Origin: Deltaproteobacteria bacterium
Lineage (GTDB): Bacteria > Desulfobacterota > DSM-4660 > Desulfatiglandales > Desulfatiglandaceae
Direction: 5' to 3'
DNA: 33,020 nt
NCBI GenBank assembly: GCA_021737425.1
Contig: JAIPDZ010000011.1
Location: 1-33,020, forward strand
Part shown: one piece after another, positions 8,746-16,317 of the stretch
Numbering within the stretch: the first letter of the stretch is position 1
Layout of the letters: each line of letters starts with the position of its first letter
Made by a program: the position numbers and the translations under genes
The notes under the pieces: model-generated
Told to the model about the DNA's origin: nothing
Database searches by the model: none
What the model saw: only the letters and a program-made list of their open reading frames with translations

Positions 8746-8774
8746 AAAGTAGGGGTAATTGCCCCTATTGTCAA
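8746..8774 (-). promoter_or_regulatory. Candidate proximal promoter of the moxR-bat operon
   Basis: On the minus strand TTGACA (8774-8769, a perfect -35) is followed after 17 nt by TACTTT (8751-8746, only 3 of 6 to TATAAT). The spacer contains the 18-bp palindrome 8750-8767. A perfect -35 with a weak -10 is common for controlled promoters. An alternative promoter lies about 100 bp upstream, so this assignment is tentative. Confidence 0.42.
8750..8767. promoter_or_regulatory. 18-bp inverted repeat, candidate operator
   Basis: TAGGGGTAATTGCCCCTA reads the same on both strands except at one central-flanking pair (T opposite G). It fills the spacer between the TTGACA and the -10 candidate on the minus strand, the classic position for a repressor or activator dimer. 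It could instead be an RNA hairpin if transcription starts further upstream. The cognate regulator is not identifiable here. Confidence 0.5.
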
Positions 8775-8853
8775 TGACCCTCTTTCGGATAGAGGCGCTG
8801 AACACCAAAGATGGAATCGATTGGGCCGGGGACAGGAAGGGGGATCCCAGGAA

Positions 8854-8883
8854 ATTATTCAATAAATCCAAAGCATTAGGCAA
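8854..8883 (-). promoter_or_regulatory. Candidate distal promoter of the moxR-bat operon
   Basis: On the minus strand TTGCCT (8883-8878, 4 of 6) is followed after 18 nt by AATAAT (8859-8854, 5 of 6). If used, the leader to moxR would be about 165 nt and would contain both the palindrome and the hairpin as RNA structures. Confidence 0.35.
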
Positions 8884-8985
8884 TAAATTCCCCTATGTGG
8901 TGGACTTGGCCGGCACCTGCCCCTACATATGGGGTCGTTCTCATCACAAAAAAATCCCAAATAGCTCATTTTTCTAATTTTTTTC

Positions 8986-9014
8986 TTGACAAGGGCTATT
9001 TTTTTGCAGATAGT
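8986..9014 (+). promoter_or_regulatory. mraZ (dcw cluster) promoter
   Basis: TTGACA (8986-8991) is followed, after exactly 17 nt, by GATAGT (9009-9014, 4 of 6 to TATAAT). The expected start site is near 9020, about 40 nt before the mraZ ATG. An A/T-rich tract lies directly upstream, resembling an UP element. The first MraZ-type box overlaps the -10, which fits autorepression by MraZ. This is the only strong plus-strand promoter seen ahead of the cluster. Confidence 0.65.
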
Positions 9015-9046
9015 GTCATAAAGTGGAGCAAATTCCCATAAAGTGA
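9007..9046 (+). promoter_or_regulatory. MraZ operator boxes, 10-bp phased
   Basis: CATAAAGTG occurs twice, at 9017-9025 and 9037-9045, exactly 20 bp apart. A related CAGATAGTG (7 of 9) sits at 9007-9015, again 10 bp in phase, and the slot at 9027 is degenerate. MraZ proteins are known to bind short direct repeats, each with a GTG or TGGG core, spaced at one helical turn upstream of their own gene. The AAAGTG form resembles the Mollicutes type. The boxes overlap the -10 and the transcription start, the place for autorepression. Confidence 0.65.
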
Positions 9047-9060
9047 CTCGAAGGGGCACC

Positions 9061-9498
9061 ATGTTCAGAGGCCGTTCAAGACATACCTTAGACGAGAAAG
9101 GGCGCTTGGCCATTCCAGCCCGGTTCCGGGAGGTGCTGGATCGTAAGGGTGAAGAGTGGGTGGTGGTGACCCACAAGGACGATTCGCTCTGGACATTTTC
9201 AAGGGATGACTGGCGGCTCTTGGAGGAGAAGGCGGCGAGCCTCCCCCTGTTTGATAACGACGGTATCGCTTTTCTGAGATATTTTATCTCCGGCGCCGAG
9301 GAATGTAAAGTCAGAAACGGCCGCATCACCATCCCTCAAAACTTGAGAAATGATGCGGGCCTGCAAAAAGAGGTGGTGTTGGCGGGACAACTCAAGAGAT
9401 TCGAAATCTGGGACAGCCAAAAGTGGGAGGCAGAATTTAGACGGGTCAAAGAGGCTTTTCCAGAGGCAAGCCAGTCACTTTCAGAACTTCGGATATAA
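9061..9498 (+). CDS. mraZ: MraZ: transcriptional regulator of the dcw cluster
   Basis: 145 residues from ATG 9061. A GTG six codons upstream overlaps the operator box and was not used; AAGGGG lies just before the ATG. Two SpoVT-AbrB-like half-domains are visible, each with the expected core: DEKGRLAIPARFR (residues 11-23) and NGRITIPQNLR (about 86-96). MraZ forms an octameric ring or larger oligomer that binds several phased DNA boxes. In Escherichia coli it represses the mra promoter, and it is antagonised by the MraW/RsmH protein encoded next. The stop codon TAA shares one base with the rsmH ATG. Confidence 0.95.
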   Translation: MFRGRSRHTLDEKGRLAIPARFREVLDRKGEEWVVVTHKDDSLWTFSRDDWRLLEEKAASLPLFDNDGIAFLRYFISGAEECKVRNGRITIPQNLRNDAGLQKEVVLAGQLKRFEIWDSQKWEAEFRRVKEAFPEASQSLSELRI

Positions 9499-10451
9499 TG
9501 GGGGAAACCCGGGTGTATCCCCATCAGCCGGTCCTTGTGCATGAGGCAGTGGACTCCCTAATCCATAACCCGGCGGGCGTCTATGTAGACGGTACCGCAG
9601 GATCCGGGGGTCACAGTCTGCCCATCTCAAAACGGCTGGCAGAGCCGGGACACCTTATCTGCCTGGACAGGGATCCACAAGCGGTCAGGCTGGTCCAAAG
9701 GCGGCTGGACTCCGAAGAAACCCGGGTCACTGTGGTCCAGGCCAATTTCGCTGACATGGATCGGGTCTTAAAGGATCTGGGAATCGATCAAGTAGACGGG
9801 GTGCTGCTGGATCTGGGAATGTCCACTTTCCAGCTTGAGGAATCGGGGAAAGGGTTCAGTTTCAGCAGGACAGAGCCCTTGGACATGAGGATGGACCCTG
9901 CTTCGGAACAAACGGCAGCGGACCTGATCAATCATCTGCCCCAAGAAAAACTGGAACGCCTGCTCAAAGACTATGGTGAAGAAAGAAAAGCGAGATCCAT
10001 TGCCAGGGCCATTGTTCGTGCGCGTGCCCAAGCACCCATAGAGACATCTTCTCGTTTAGCGGCTCTCATTCAAGCGGTATCTCCCAGGTCGCATCGGAAA
10101 CGGGCCATACACCCCGCTACTCGCACATTTCAGGCCCTCAGAATAGCCGTAAACAGAGAGTTGGAAAACCTCGATATTTTTCTGGAAAAGATCCCGGAAG
10201 TGTTGGCCCGGGAAGGCCGTTTGGTGGTCTTGTCCTATCACTCACTGGAGGACAGACGGGTCAAACAGGCCATGGTTCAGTGGGAAAAGGGGTGTACCTG
10301 CCCCCCGGATTTTCCCGTGTGTGTATGTGGTAAGACGCCCCTGTTTCGGCGTCCCTTTAAAAAGGGCTTGAAACCGGATCAGAGAGAGATCCAGATGAAC
10401 CCCAGAGCGCGCAGCGCCATTATGCGAGTTGCAGAAAGGATTTTGTCATGA
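9498..10451 (+). CDS. rsmH: RsmH: 16S rRNA m4C1402 methyltransferase
   Basis: 317 residues, typical length. It N4-methylates C1402 of 16S rRNA using S-adenosylmethionine. Visible motifs are the SAM-binding YVDGTAGSGGHS (about 29-40), CLDRDPQA (about 55-62), GVLLDLGMSTFQL (about 97-109) and FSFSRTEPLDMRMD (about 116-129). The late VVLSYHSLEDRRVK and C-terminal NPRARSAIMRVAE segments are also characteristic. Two Cys-rich turns, CTCPPDFPVCVCGK, lie near residue 275. The gene starts in TAATG with the mraZ stop and has no obvious Shine-Dalgarno, so coupling to mraZ is likely. The 3' end overlaps ftsL in ATGA. Confidence 0.97.
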   Translation: MGETRVYPHQPVLVHEAVDSLIHNPAGVYVDGTAGSGGHSLPISKRLAEPGHLICLDRDPQAVRLVQRRLDSEETRVTVVQANFADMDRVLKDLGIDQVDGVLLDLGMSTFQLEESGKGFSFSRTEPLDMRMDPASEQTAADLINHLPQEKLERLLKDYGEERKARSIARAIVRARAQAPIETSSRLAALIQAVSPRSHRKRAIHPATRTFQALRIAVNRELENLDIFLEKIPEVLAREGRLVVLSYHSLEDRRVKQAMVQWEKGCTCPPDFPVCVCGKTPLFRRPFKKGLKPDQREIQMNPRARSAIMRVAERILS

Positions 10452-10816
10452 CCCGGCCGGAAAAAGTAAACAGGATGAAAGGTTCCCGCAATGCCCACAC
10501 CGGGATTCGGATCACCAACACCCGTTCAAAAAGGCGAAAACTGCCGCTAACCCCGAGACAGGTGGTCCTGATCCTCTTGATGCTGTTCAGCTTCATGGGA
10601 AGCGGCATCGGGTATGTCTGGTCCAACTTTGAGACCACCCAGATCGGGTATGACCTCAGTCAGTTAAAACAGGAAGAAATGCGGCTCAAAGAGATAAACC
10701 GGAAACTGAGGCTGGAACTGGCCACCTTAAAATCGCCGAAACGATTGGAACCCTTGGCCGTTCAGCGATTTGATCTGGTGCAGCCCAAGGCCGAACAGAT
10801 TATTGTTCTACCATGA
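10448..10816 (+). CDS. ftsL: FtsL: bitopic cell division protein
   Basis: 122 residues with the FtsL layout: a basic cytoplasmic N-terminus (residues 1-38), a single transmembrane helix (about 39-58, VVLILLMLFSFMGSGIGYVW), then a periplasmic coiled coil of leucine heptads (about 65-100, LKQEEMRLKEINRKLRLEL). FtsL pairs with FtsB and FtsQ in the divisome and helps to activate FtsW-FtsI. Sequence identity in this family is low, so the call rests on topology and position between rsmH and ftsI. The start overlaps the rsmH stop (ATGA) with AAAGGA 8 nt upstream; the 3' end overlaps ftsI likewise. Confidence 0.85.
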   Translation: MTRPEKVNRMKGSRNAHTGIRITNTRSKRRKLPLTPRQVVLILLMLFSFMGSGIGYVWSNFETTQIGYDLSQLKQEEMRLKEINRKLRLELATLKSPKRLEPLAVQRFDLVQPKAEQIIVLP

Positions 10817-12804
10817 AGGTAGAGGAAAAAAAGTGGATTCGCATTCGCGTCTATGTTGTGGCCCTTTTCTTTATGTTGGGTCTGGGGACCATACTGGCCC
10901 GGGCCTATCAGCTGCAGGTGGTGGAGGACGATTATCTCAAAGGGATTGCCGACAAGGGGATTTTTGCCACCATCACCCTGCCTCCGGATCGCGGTTTTGT
11001 CTATGACCGAGAGGGGAACGAACTGGCGGTCAGTATTCAGGTGGGATCTGTCTTTGCCCATCCCAGCCAGATCCAGGAAAAGCCCAAGACCGCGGTAAAA
11101 CTCTCAAAAATCCTTCAGGAACCAACGGATAGCATTCTCCAAAAGTTGCGGAGGAAACGGTCATTTGTATGGATAAAGCGGCGAATCTCCCCGGCCGTGA
11201 CCGCAGAGGTCAGCCGGCTCAACCTGATCGGCGTCGGGATCACCACCGAATCGAGACGGTACTACCCGGAACGGGAGATCGCAGCCCATTTGATGGGCTT
11301 TTCCGGTACGGATAACCAGGGCCTGGAAGGCTTGGAACGAAAATATGACCGGTATTTGACCGGAGCCCAGCATAAGCTGGTATGCATGGAAGATGCCTTT
11401 GGGCGGCCTTTCGCCATCAACAAGCCCACGCCTCCGGAAAAGGCGGGCGTCCATCACCTCACCCTCACCATCGACAAGGAGATTCAATACAAGGCCCAGC
11501 AGGCCTTGCATTCAGCCGTCACCCAGACCAAAGCCAAGGGCGGGCATTGCGTGGTAGTGGATCCCAAAACCGGCGAGATACTGGCCATGGCCGTGGTTCC
11601 CCAGTTTAATCCCAACATTTTCTCCAAATTCAGGCCCGACACATGGCGCAACCGTGCGGTCACCGACTGTTTTGAGCCGGGTTCCACCATGAAGGCCTTT
11701 TTGTTGAGTGCGGCCCTGGAGGAAGGGGTGGTCAGTCCCCTGACCGAATTCTTCTGTGAGGAGGGGAAATTCAAGGTGGGCGGACGGGTGGTCCACGACA
11801 CCCATGAATATGAGACCCTGACCGTGGCGGATATTGTGGTGCGCTCCAGTAATATCGGCGCCATTAAAATCGGTCAGAAACTGGGATACGAAAGGTTCTG
11901 CCGCTATTTAAAGAAATTCGGCTTCAGTGAAAAGACAGGCGTGGATCTGTTGGGAGAAAGGGCGGGATTTATCCGGACCACAAAACATGCCAGGACCATT
12001 GACCAGGCCAATCTCTATTTCGGTCAGGGAATGAGCACCACATCCCTGCAACTGGTCATGGCCATGGCGGCCATTGCAAACGGGGGTCAACTTATGCGTC
12101 CATACGTGGTCAAAGAAATCGTGGATGATGCAGGGCATCAGGTGGAGGAGACCACACCCCAAGTGGTGAGAAGGGTGATCTCCTTCAAGACGGCAAAAAC
12201 AGTGGCCTCCATCCTGACCGGCGTGGTGGGAGAGGAGGGCACCGCCCCCAAGGCGGCCATAAAGGGGTTCGGCGTGGCGGGAAAGACCGGTACCGCCCAG
12301 AAAATAGATCCCCGGACCAAGGCCTATTCAAAACGGAAATATGTGGCCACCTTTGTGGGGTTTACCCCGGTGGAGGATCCAAAACTGGTCATTCTGGTAG
12401 TCATTGACGAACCCGAGGGGATCGCCTACGGGGGACTGGTGGCGGCCCCGGTCTTCCAGAAGGTGGGGTCATGGGCCCTCAATCACCTGAGGGCGGCGCC
12501 GAGACCGGGGCTGCTGGCGGGTGGGGATGCCGGGCAGGTGGATCAGGCCTCCGTATCTCCCAAAAGCGCCCAACCCATAGCGGTTGCGCCCCAGGTCAAG
12601 CGCATTGCCCAGGAACTGAGGCAAGGGGTGCTGCCCGACTTCACCCGGATGGGCATGCGACAAGTGCTCAAAAAAGGAAGAGATTTGGGTCTCAAAGTGT
12701 GTCTCAAAGGCTCCGGGCTGGCAGTGGCCCAGCAACCCGAACCGGGTTGTTCGCTTTCCCAGGTGGATTCGGTGGAAATCCATTTCAAACCGCCCGGCCG
12801 CTGA
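10813..12804 (+). CDS. ftsI: FtsI/PBP3-type septal transpeptidase with PASTA domain
   Basis: 663 residues. One N-terminal membrane anchor (about 11-30) is followed by a PBP dimerisation domain (about 55-215, beginning RGFVYDREGNELAVS). The transpeptidase domain carries all three active-site motifs: S291-T-M-K294, S345-S-N347 and K491-T-G493. A single PASTA-like domain ends the protein (about 603-660, VLPDFTRMGMRQVLKKGRDL onward). It cross-links septal peptidoglycan together with FtsW. The PASTA extension is absent from enterobacterial FtsI and recalls SpoVD/PBP2x-type proteins. The gene overlaps ftsL by 4 bp and has no clear Shine-Dalgarno. Confidence 0.95.
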   Translation: MKVEEKKWIRIRVYVVALFFMLGLGTILARAYQLQVVEDDYLKGIADKGIFATITLPPDRGFVYDREGNELAVSIQVGSVFAHPSQIQEKPKTAVKLSKILQEPTDSILQKLRRKRSFVWIKRRISPAVTAEVSRLNLIGVGITTESRRYYPEREIAAHLMGFSGTDNQGLEGLERKYDRYLTGAQHKLVCMEDAFGRPFAINKPTPPEKAGVHHLTLTIDKEIQYKAQQALHSAVTQTKAKGGHCVVVDPKTGEILAMAVVPQFNPNIFSKFRPDTWRNRAVTDCFEPGSTMKAFLLSAALEEGVVSPLTEFFCEEGKFKVGGRVVHDTHEYETLTVADIVVRSSNIGAIKIGQKLGYERFCRYLKKFGFSEKTGVDLLGERAGFIRTTKHARTIDQANLYFGQGMSTTSLQLVMAMAAIANGGQLMRPYVVKEIVDDAGHQVEETTPQVVRRVISFKTAKTVASILTGVVGEEGTAPKAAIKGFGVAGKTGTAQKIDPRTKAYSKRKYVATFVGFTPVEDPKLVILVVIDEPEGIAYGGLVAAPVFQKVGSWALNHLRAAPRPGLLAGGDAGQVDQASVSPKSAQPIAVAPQVKRIAQELRQGVLPDFTRMGMRQVLKKGRDLGLKVCLKGSGLAVAQQPEPGCSLSQVDSVEIHFKPPGR

Positions 12805-12863
12805 GAAAGGCCGGTGAGAGGCCAGATGGTGAAGAACCCCAAAGACAGGCTACATAACCGCCC

Positions 12864-14432
12864 ATGGAATTGAAAGCACTCATAGCGGGACTGGCCACAT
12901 GGGAGGTAAAGGGGGATCCCGGGGTGGATATAGGGGGGATCGCCTATGACTCCCGGAAGGTGGTCCCCGGGGGTGCGTTCGTCGCCCTTACGGGACACTC
13001 ACTGGACGGCCACCGGTTCATCAAAGAGGCGCTCCAGAAGGGGGCTGCAGCCGTGGTCATGGAGACCTCAGCCCAAAGATCCTATGATCCCCTTCAGGAG
13101 CAAGGGGTCCAAAACACGCCGGTAATGGTTCAGGTGCCCGATACCCGTGAGGCCCTGGCTCACATGGCGAGACGGTTCTATGACTATCCCTATGCGGGTA
13201 TGCACCTGATCGGTATCACCGGCACCAACGGCAAAACCACCACGAGCTATCTTTTGGAGTCGATCCTGTCCGAAGCCGGAAGGCGAGTTGGGGTTATCGG
13301 GACCATCAGTCGCCGGATGCCGGGGAAGACCTGGAAGGCCGCCGTGACCACCCCGGAATCTCTGGATCTGATGCATACCCTGCGCAAGATGGCCGACGGC
13401 CGGGTTACCGACGTCATTATGGAGGTCTCCTCCCATGCCCTGGACCAGGGGAGGGCCCGGGGGTGTCCCTTCCGGGTGGCCGTGTTCACCAATATTTCCA
13501 GGGACCATCTGGATTATCATCCGTCCATGGCGGCCTATTTTGAGTCCAAGTCCCGCCTTTTCAGGGACCTGGCAGGGAAAGGCGGGGCCGCTTCCGCCAC
13601 GGCCGTGATTAACATGGACGACCCTATGGGACAGGCCCTCAAGTCATCAACGGAGGCTCCGGTCACCACCTTCGGGTGTCAACAGGATACAGATGTGCGG
13701 GCGGAAAAGGTCAGGCTTTTACAAGACGGCCTGGCGGCCAGGGTGCACACTCCGGTGGGAGATGCGGACATTCATTCAGCCCTCATGGGCGATTTTGATA
13801 TCTATAACATCCTGGCCGCTGCCGCAGCCGCATTCTCCCTGGGGGTGTCGGTGGAGGAGATCGCAGCCGGCATCGGCCGGCTCACCGGGGTGCCGGGTCG
13901 GCTGGAACGGGTGGTCAACCCGGCTTCACTACGTATCTTTGTGGACTATGCCCATACCCCCGACGCCCTTTTCAAGGCGTTGGGGGCCATGAAAAAGCGC
14001 ACCCAGGGCCGGGTCATCACCGTGTTCGGGTGTGGCGGAGACCGAGACCGGGGAAAGCGCCCCGAGATGGGGCAGGTGGCCGGCCGACTCAGTGACGTGG
14101 TGGTGATTACCTCGGACAATCCCCGCACCGAAGACCCGGAGACCATCGCCCGGGAGATTACAGCCGGTGTCAAAGATTCCGGGCTGAAGGATTACGCGCT
14201 GGAATTGGACCGGGAGAAGGCCATCTTCATGGCCGTACACATGGCAGGTAAGGAGGACGGGATCCTGATTGCCGGAAAAGGTCATGAGGATTATCAGATC
14301 ATTGGACAACAGAGGCGACCCTTTGATGACAGAGCGGTAGCGGCCAAGGCCGTGTCTGTGCGCCTGTGGGGTCAGCCGGCCCCTGGGCCTTTGGGTTCAC
14401 CCCCGAATGCCCGCAACGCCTCGGAGGGATAG
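12864..14432 (+). CDS. murE: MurE: UDP-MurNAc-tripeptide synthetase (meso-diaminopimelate type)
   Basis: 522 residues, slightly long. It adds the third residue to UDP-MurNAc-L-Ala-D-Glu in the cytoplasm, using ATP. The ATP loop GTNGKTTT is at 120-127; NISRDHLDYHPSMAAYFESK holds the region of the carbamylated lysine. VDYAHTPDAL and FGCGGDRDRGKRPEMG follow in the third domain. The motif DNPR (418-421) marks enzymes that choose meso-diaminopimelate over lysine. The last 25 residues are a Pro/Gly-rich extension. A stop codon (TAA 12855-12857) just upstream in frame fixes the start at ATG 12864. That start has only a poor Shine-Dalgarno and follows a 59-bp gap containing a 15-codon frame. Confidence 0.95.
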   Translation: MELKALIAGLATWEVKGDPGVDIGGIAYDSRKVVPGGAFVALTGHSLDGHRFIKEALQKGAAAVVMETSAQRSYDPLQEQGVQNTPVMVQVPDTREALAHMARRFYDYPYAGMHLIGITGTNGKTTTSYLLESILSEAGRRVGVIGTISRRMPGKTWKAAVTTPESLDLMHTLRKMADGRVTDVIMEVSSHALDQGRARGCPFRVAVFTNISRDHLDYHPSMAAYFESKSRLFRDLAGKGGAASATAVINMDDPMGQALKSSTEAPVTTFGCQQDTDVRAEKVRLLQDGLAARVHTPVGDADIHSALMGDFDIYNILAAAAAAFSLGVSVEEIAAGIGRLTGVPGRLERVVNPASLRIFVDYAHTPDALFKALGAMKKRTQGRVITVFGCGGDRDRGKRPEMGQVAGRLSDVVVITSDNPRTEDPETIAREITAGVKDSGLKDYALELDREKAIFMAVHMAGKEDGILIAGKGHEDYQIIGQQRRPFDDRAVAAKAVSVRLWGQPAPGPLGSPPNARNASEG

Positions 14433-15881
14433 ATGCCGGCTCGCTGGGGTAAATGGACGGCCGCAGAAATCCTGGATGCAGTGGCCGGCACCTGGGTCTC
14501 AGGGTCTCTAAGCACTGTTTTCACCGGGATCAGTACGGACTCCCGGCATATCCAATCCGGGGAGATGTTCTGGGCCTTGAAAGGCCCCCGCTACGACGGG
14601 CATGACTTTGTCCTGACCGCCCTTGAAAGGGGGGCGCCGGGGGTGGTGGTGGACCGGGCGTGGTGGGCATCCACCGGGTGCACCTGCCTCGGTTCTACCC
14701 CCGGGGAGCGCGCCGTAATCACAGTAGACGACACCCTTGAGGCCTTGGGCGATTTTGCATGGTGGTGGCGTCATCAGCATACGGCAAAGGTGGTGGCCAT
14801 TACCGGAAGTTCAGGAAAAACCACCACCAAAGAGATGGCGGCCGCCATTTGCGCACAGCGGCATCATACCCTCAAAAACGAGGGGAACTTCAATAACCTG
14901 ATCGGCCTTCCCCTGACCCTGCTTCGTCTCAGGGACGATCATGAGATAGCGGTTCTGGAGATGGGCATGAACCAGCCGGGCGAGATCGGACGGCTCACCC
15001 GGATAGCGGGCCCGGATACGGGGGTGATCCTCAACATCGGAATAGCCCACTTGGAAGGGGTGCTGGATATAGAAGGGGTGGCCCGGGCCAAATGCGAGAT
15101 GGTGGAAAACATGGAGGCCAGCGGCCTTATGATCCTGAACGGGGATGATGATCGCCTCATGACCCATGCAGGGCCCTATCCCGTCCGGAAGATGACCTTC
15201 GGGATGGGGCCGGAAAACCAGGTGCGGGCAGAGGATGTCCGGGACCTGGGGCTGAAGGGGATTCAGTTCATCCTCGCCCATGGCCATGGATCCTGGCCGG
15301 CCCGCATCCGGATCCCGGGTCTTTATAACCTGTACAACGCTCTGGCTGCCGCTGCCATAGGGTTCAACCTGGGAGAGGCCGCAGAGACCATCCTGCAAGG
15401 GCTGGAAAGCTACCCGGGCATGAATGGGCGGTTTCGGGTGTACTCCCTTTGGGGCGGCATCACCGTGATCGATGATACCTATAATGCCAATCCGTCTTCC
15501 TTGAAGGCCGTCCTGGGGTCCGTCAAATCCTTGGCCCAGGGCCAAGGATGCAGGCTTATAGTGGGTCTGGGAGAAATGAGGGAACTGGGGGATGCCGCGG
15601 TTTCATCCCACCAGGAGGCAGGGGGGCAGGTGGCCGCAGCAGGGGCTGATCGCTTTTTTGCCTTGGGCCCCCATGGCCGTGAAATGATCCAGGGGGCCAT
15701 CCAGGGCGGGATGCCCCGCAACAAGGCAAAACGGGTGGCCGGCCATGATGAAATGGTGGATGAAATTTCGCATGCCGTGACAGGCGGGGGTCTGGTGCTT
15801 CTCAAGGGGTCCAGAAAGATGGCCCTTGAAAAGGTGGTAAACGGGCTGGAGCGTATTTTTGGGCCGGGGAAAATGGATTAA
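14433..15881 (+). CDS. murF: MurF: UDP-MurNAc-tripeptide D-Ala-D-Ala ligase
   Basis: 482 residues. It joins D-Ala-D-Ala to UDP-MurNAc-tripeptide with ATP. The Mur-ligase fold is seen in an N-terminal TDSRHIQSGEMFWALKG segment (about 35-51), the P-loop GSSGKT (125-130), NEGNFNNLIGLPLTLL and MGMNQPGEIGRL in the central domain. IDDTYNANPSSLKAVL lies at the entry of the C-terminal domain, all characteristic of MurF. The ATG follows the murE stop without a gap, with GGAGG 5 nt ahead. D-Ala-D-Ala must be supplied by a ligase gene outside the window. Confidence 0.96.
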   Translation: MPARWGKWTAAEILDAVAGTWVSGSLSTVFTGISTDSRHIQSGEMFWALKGPRYDGHDFVLTALERGAPGVVVDRAWWASTGCTCLGSTPGERAVITVDDTLEALGDFAWWWRHQHTAKVVAITGSSGKTTTKEMAAAICAQRHHTLKNEGNFNNLIGLPLTLLRLRDDHEIAVLEMGMNQPGEIGRLTRIAGPDTGVILNIGIAHLEGVLDIEGVARAKCEMVENMEASGLMILNGDDDRLMTHAGPYPVRKMTFGMGPENQVRAEDVRDLGLKGIQFILAHGHGSWPARIRIPGLYNLYNALAAAAIGFNLGEAAETILQGLESYPGMNGRFRVYSLWGGITVIDDTYNANPSSLKAVLGSVKSLAQGQGCRLIVGLGEMRELGDAAVSSHQEAGGQVAAAGADRFFALGPHGREMIQGAIQGGMPRNKAKRVAGHDEMVDEISHAVTGGGLVLLKGSRKMALEKVVNGLERIFGPGKMD

Positions 15882-15895
15882 CCGGAGGTATCTTC

Positions 15896-16261
15896 ATGAA
15901 GAACGGGAAGAAAATACTGGTGGTGGACGACGAGAGAGGCATCCGATTGCTCTTATCCGAAGTCCTGTTGAGTGAGGGCTTTGAGGTCCGCTCGGCCAAG
16001 GATGGACAGGAATCCCTGGAAGTGTTGCAGGAGGAGCACTTTGATCTGGTGATTACCGATATCAATATGCCCAGGCTGGACGGGATGGGCATGTTGGAGC
16101 GGATGCAAAAGGGAGGACGAAAGGAAAAGGTCATTGTCATGACCGGCAATCCTTCTGCCCCCAACCTGTCCAATGACCACCTCCCCAATGTGGTGATGAG
16201 CATTATCAAGCCCTTTGAAATGGCGCAATTGGTGGACATGGTCACAGAAGCGACCGCCTAA
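15896..16261 (+). CDS. Stand-alone response-regulator receiver (CheY-like)
   Basis: 121 residues, a receiver domain and nothing else. All phosphorylation residues are present: the acidic pair D11-D12, phospho-acceptor D55 (in VITDINMPRLDGM), T83 and K105 (KPF). There is no DNA-binding or enzymatic output, so signalling must occur by protein contact. The usual aromatic switch residue two places before the conserved Lys is replaced by Ile (MSIIKPF). It sits between murF and mraY on the same strand, 14 nt after murF, with a strong GGAGG 7 nt from its ATG. No histidine kinase is encoded in the window. The function is not known; co-expression with cell wall synthesis and division genes is clear from position. 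Confidence 0.93.
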   Translation: MKNGKKILVVDDERGIRLLLSEVLLSEGFEVRSAKDGQESLEVLQEEHFDLVITDINMPRLDGMGMLERMQKGGRKEKVIVMTGNPSAPNLSNDHLPNVVMSIIKPFEMAQLVDMVTEATA

Positions 16262-16317
16262 GGGCAGGTCTTGGGCCGGTATCCGGGGAGGGATAAACCC
16301 AAGTCGGTGGGGAAGCT

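Larger units (their letters stand above)
8682..9060. other. Divergent control region between Bat operon and dcw cluster
   Basis: 379 bp without a supportable gene. It holds the plus-strand mraZ promoter and MraZ boxes at its right end, and the minus-strand moxR leader with a hairpin, a palindrome and two candidate promoters at its left end. The middle (about 8885-8985) is AT-rich towards 8940-9005, with a run of A/T before the TTGACA of the mraZ promoter. A 72-codon TTG-started frame at 8759-8977 has no ribosome binding site and no recognisable protein character. Confidence 0.8.

Noticed and set aside
8759-8977. 72-codon frame in the divergent control region
   Set aside because: It has a TTG start without ribosome site and runs across the promoter elements; no recognisable protein.
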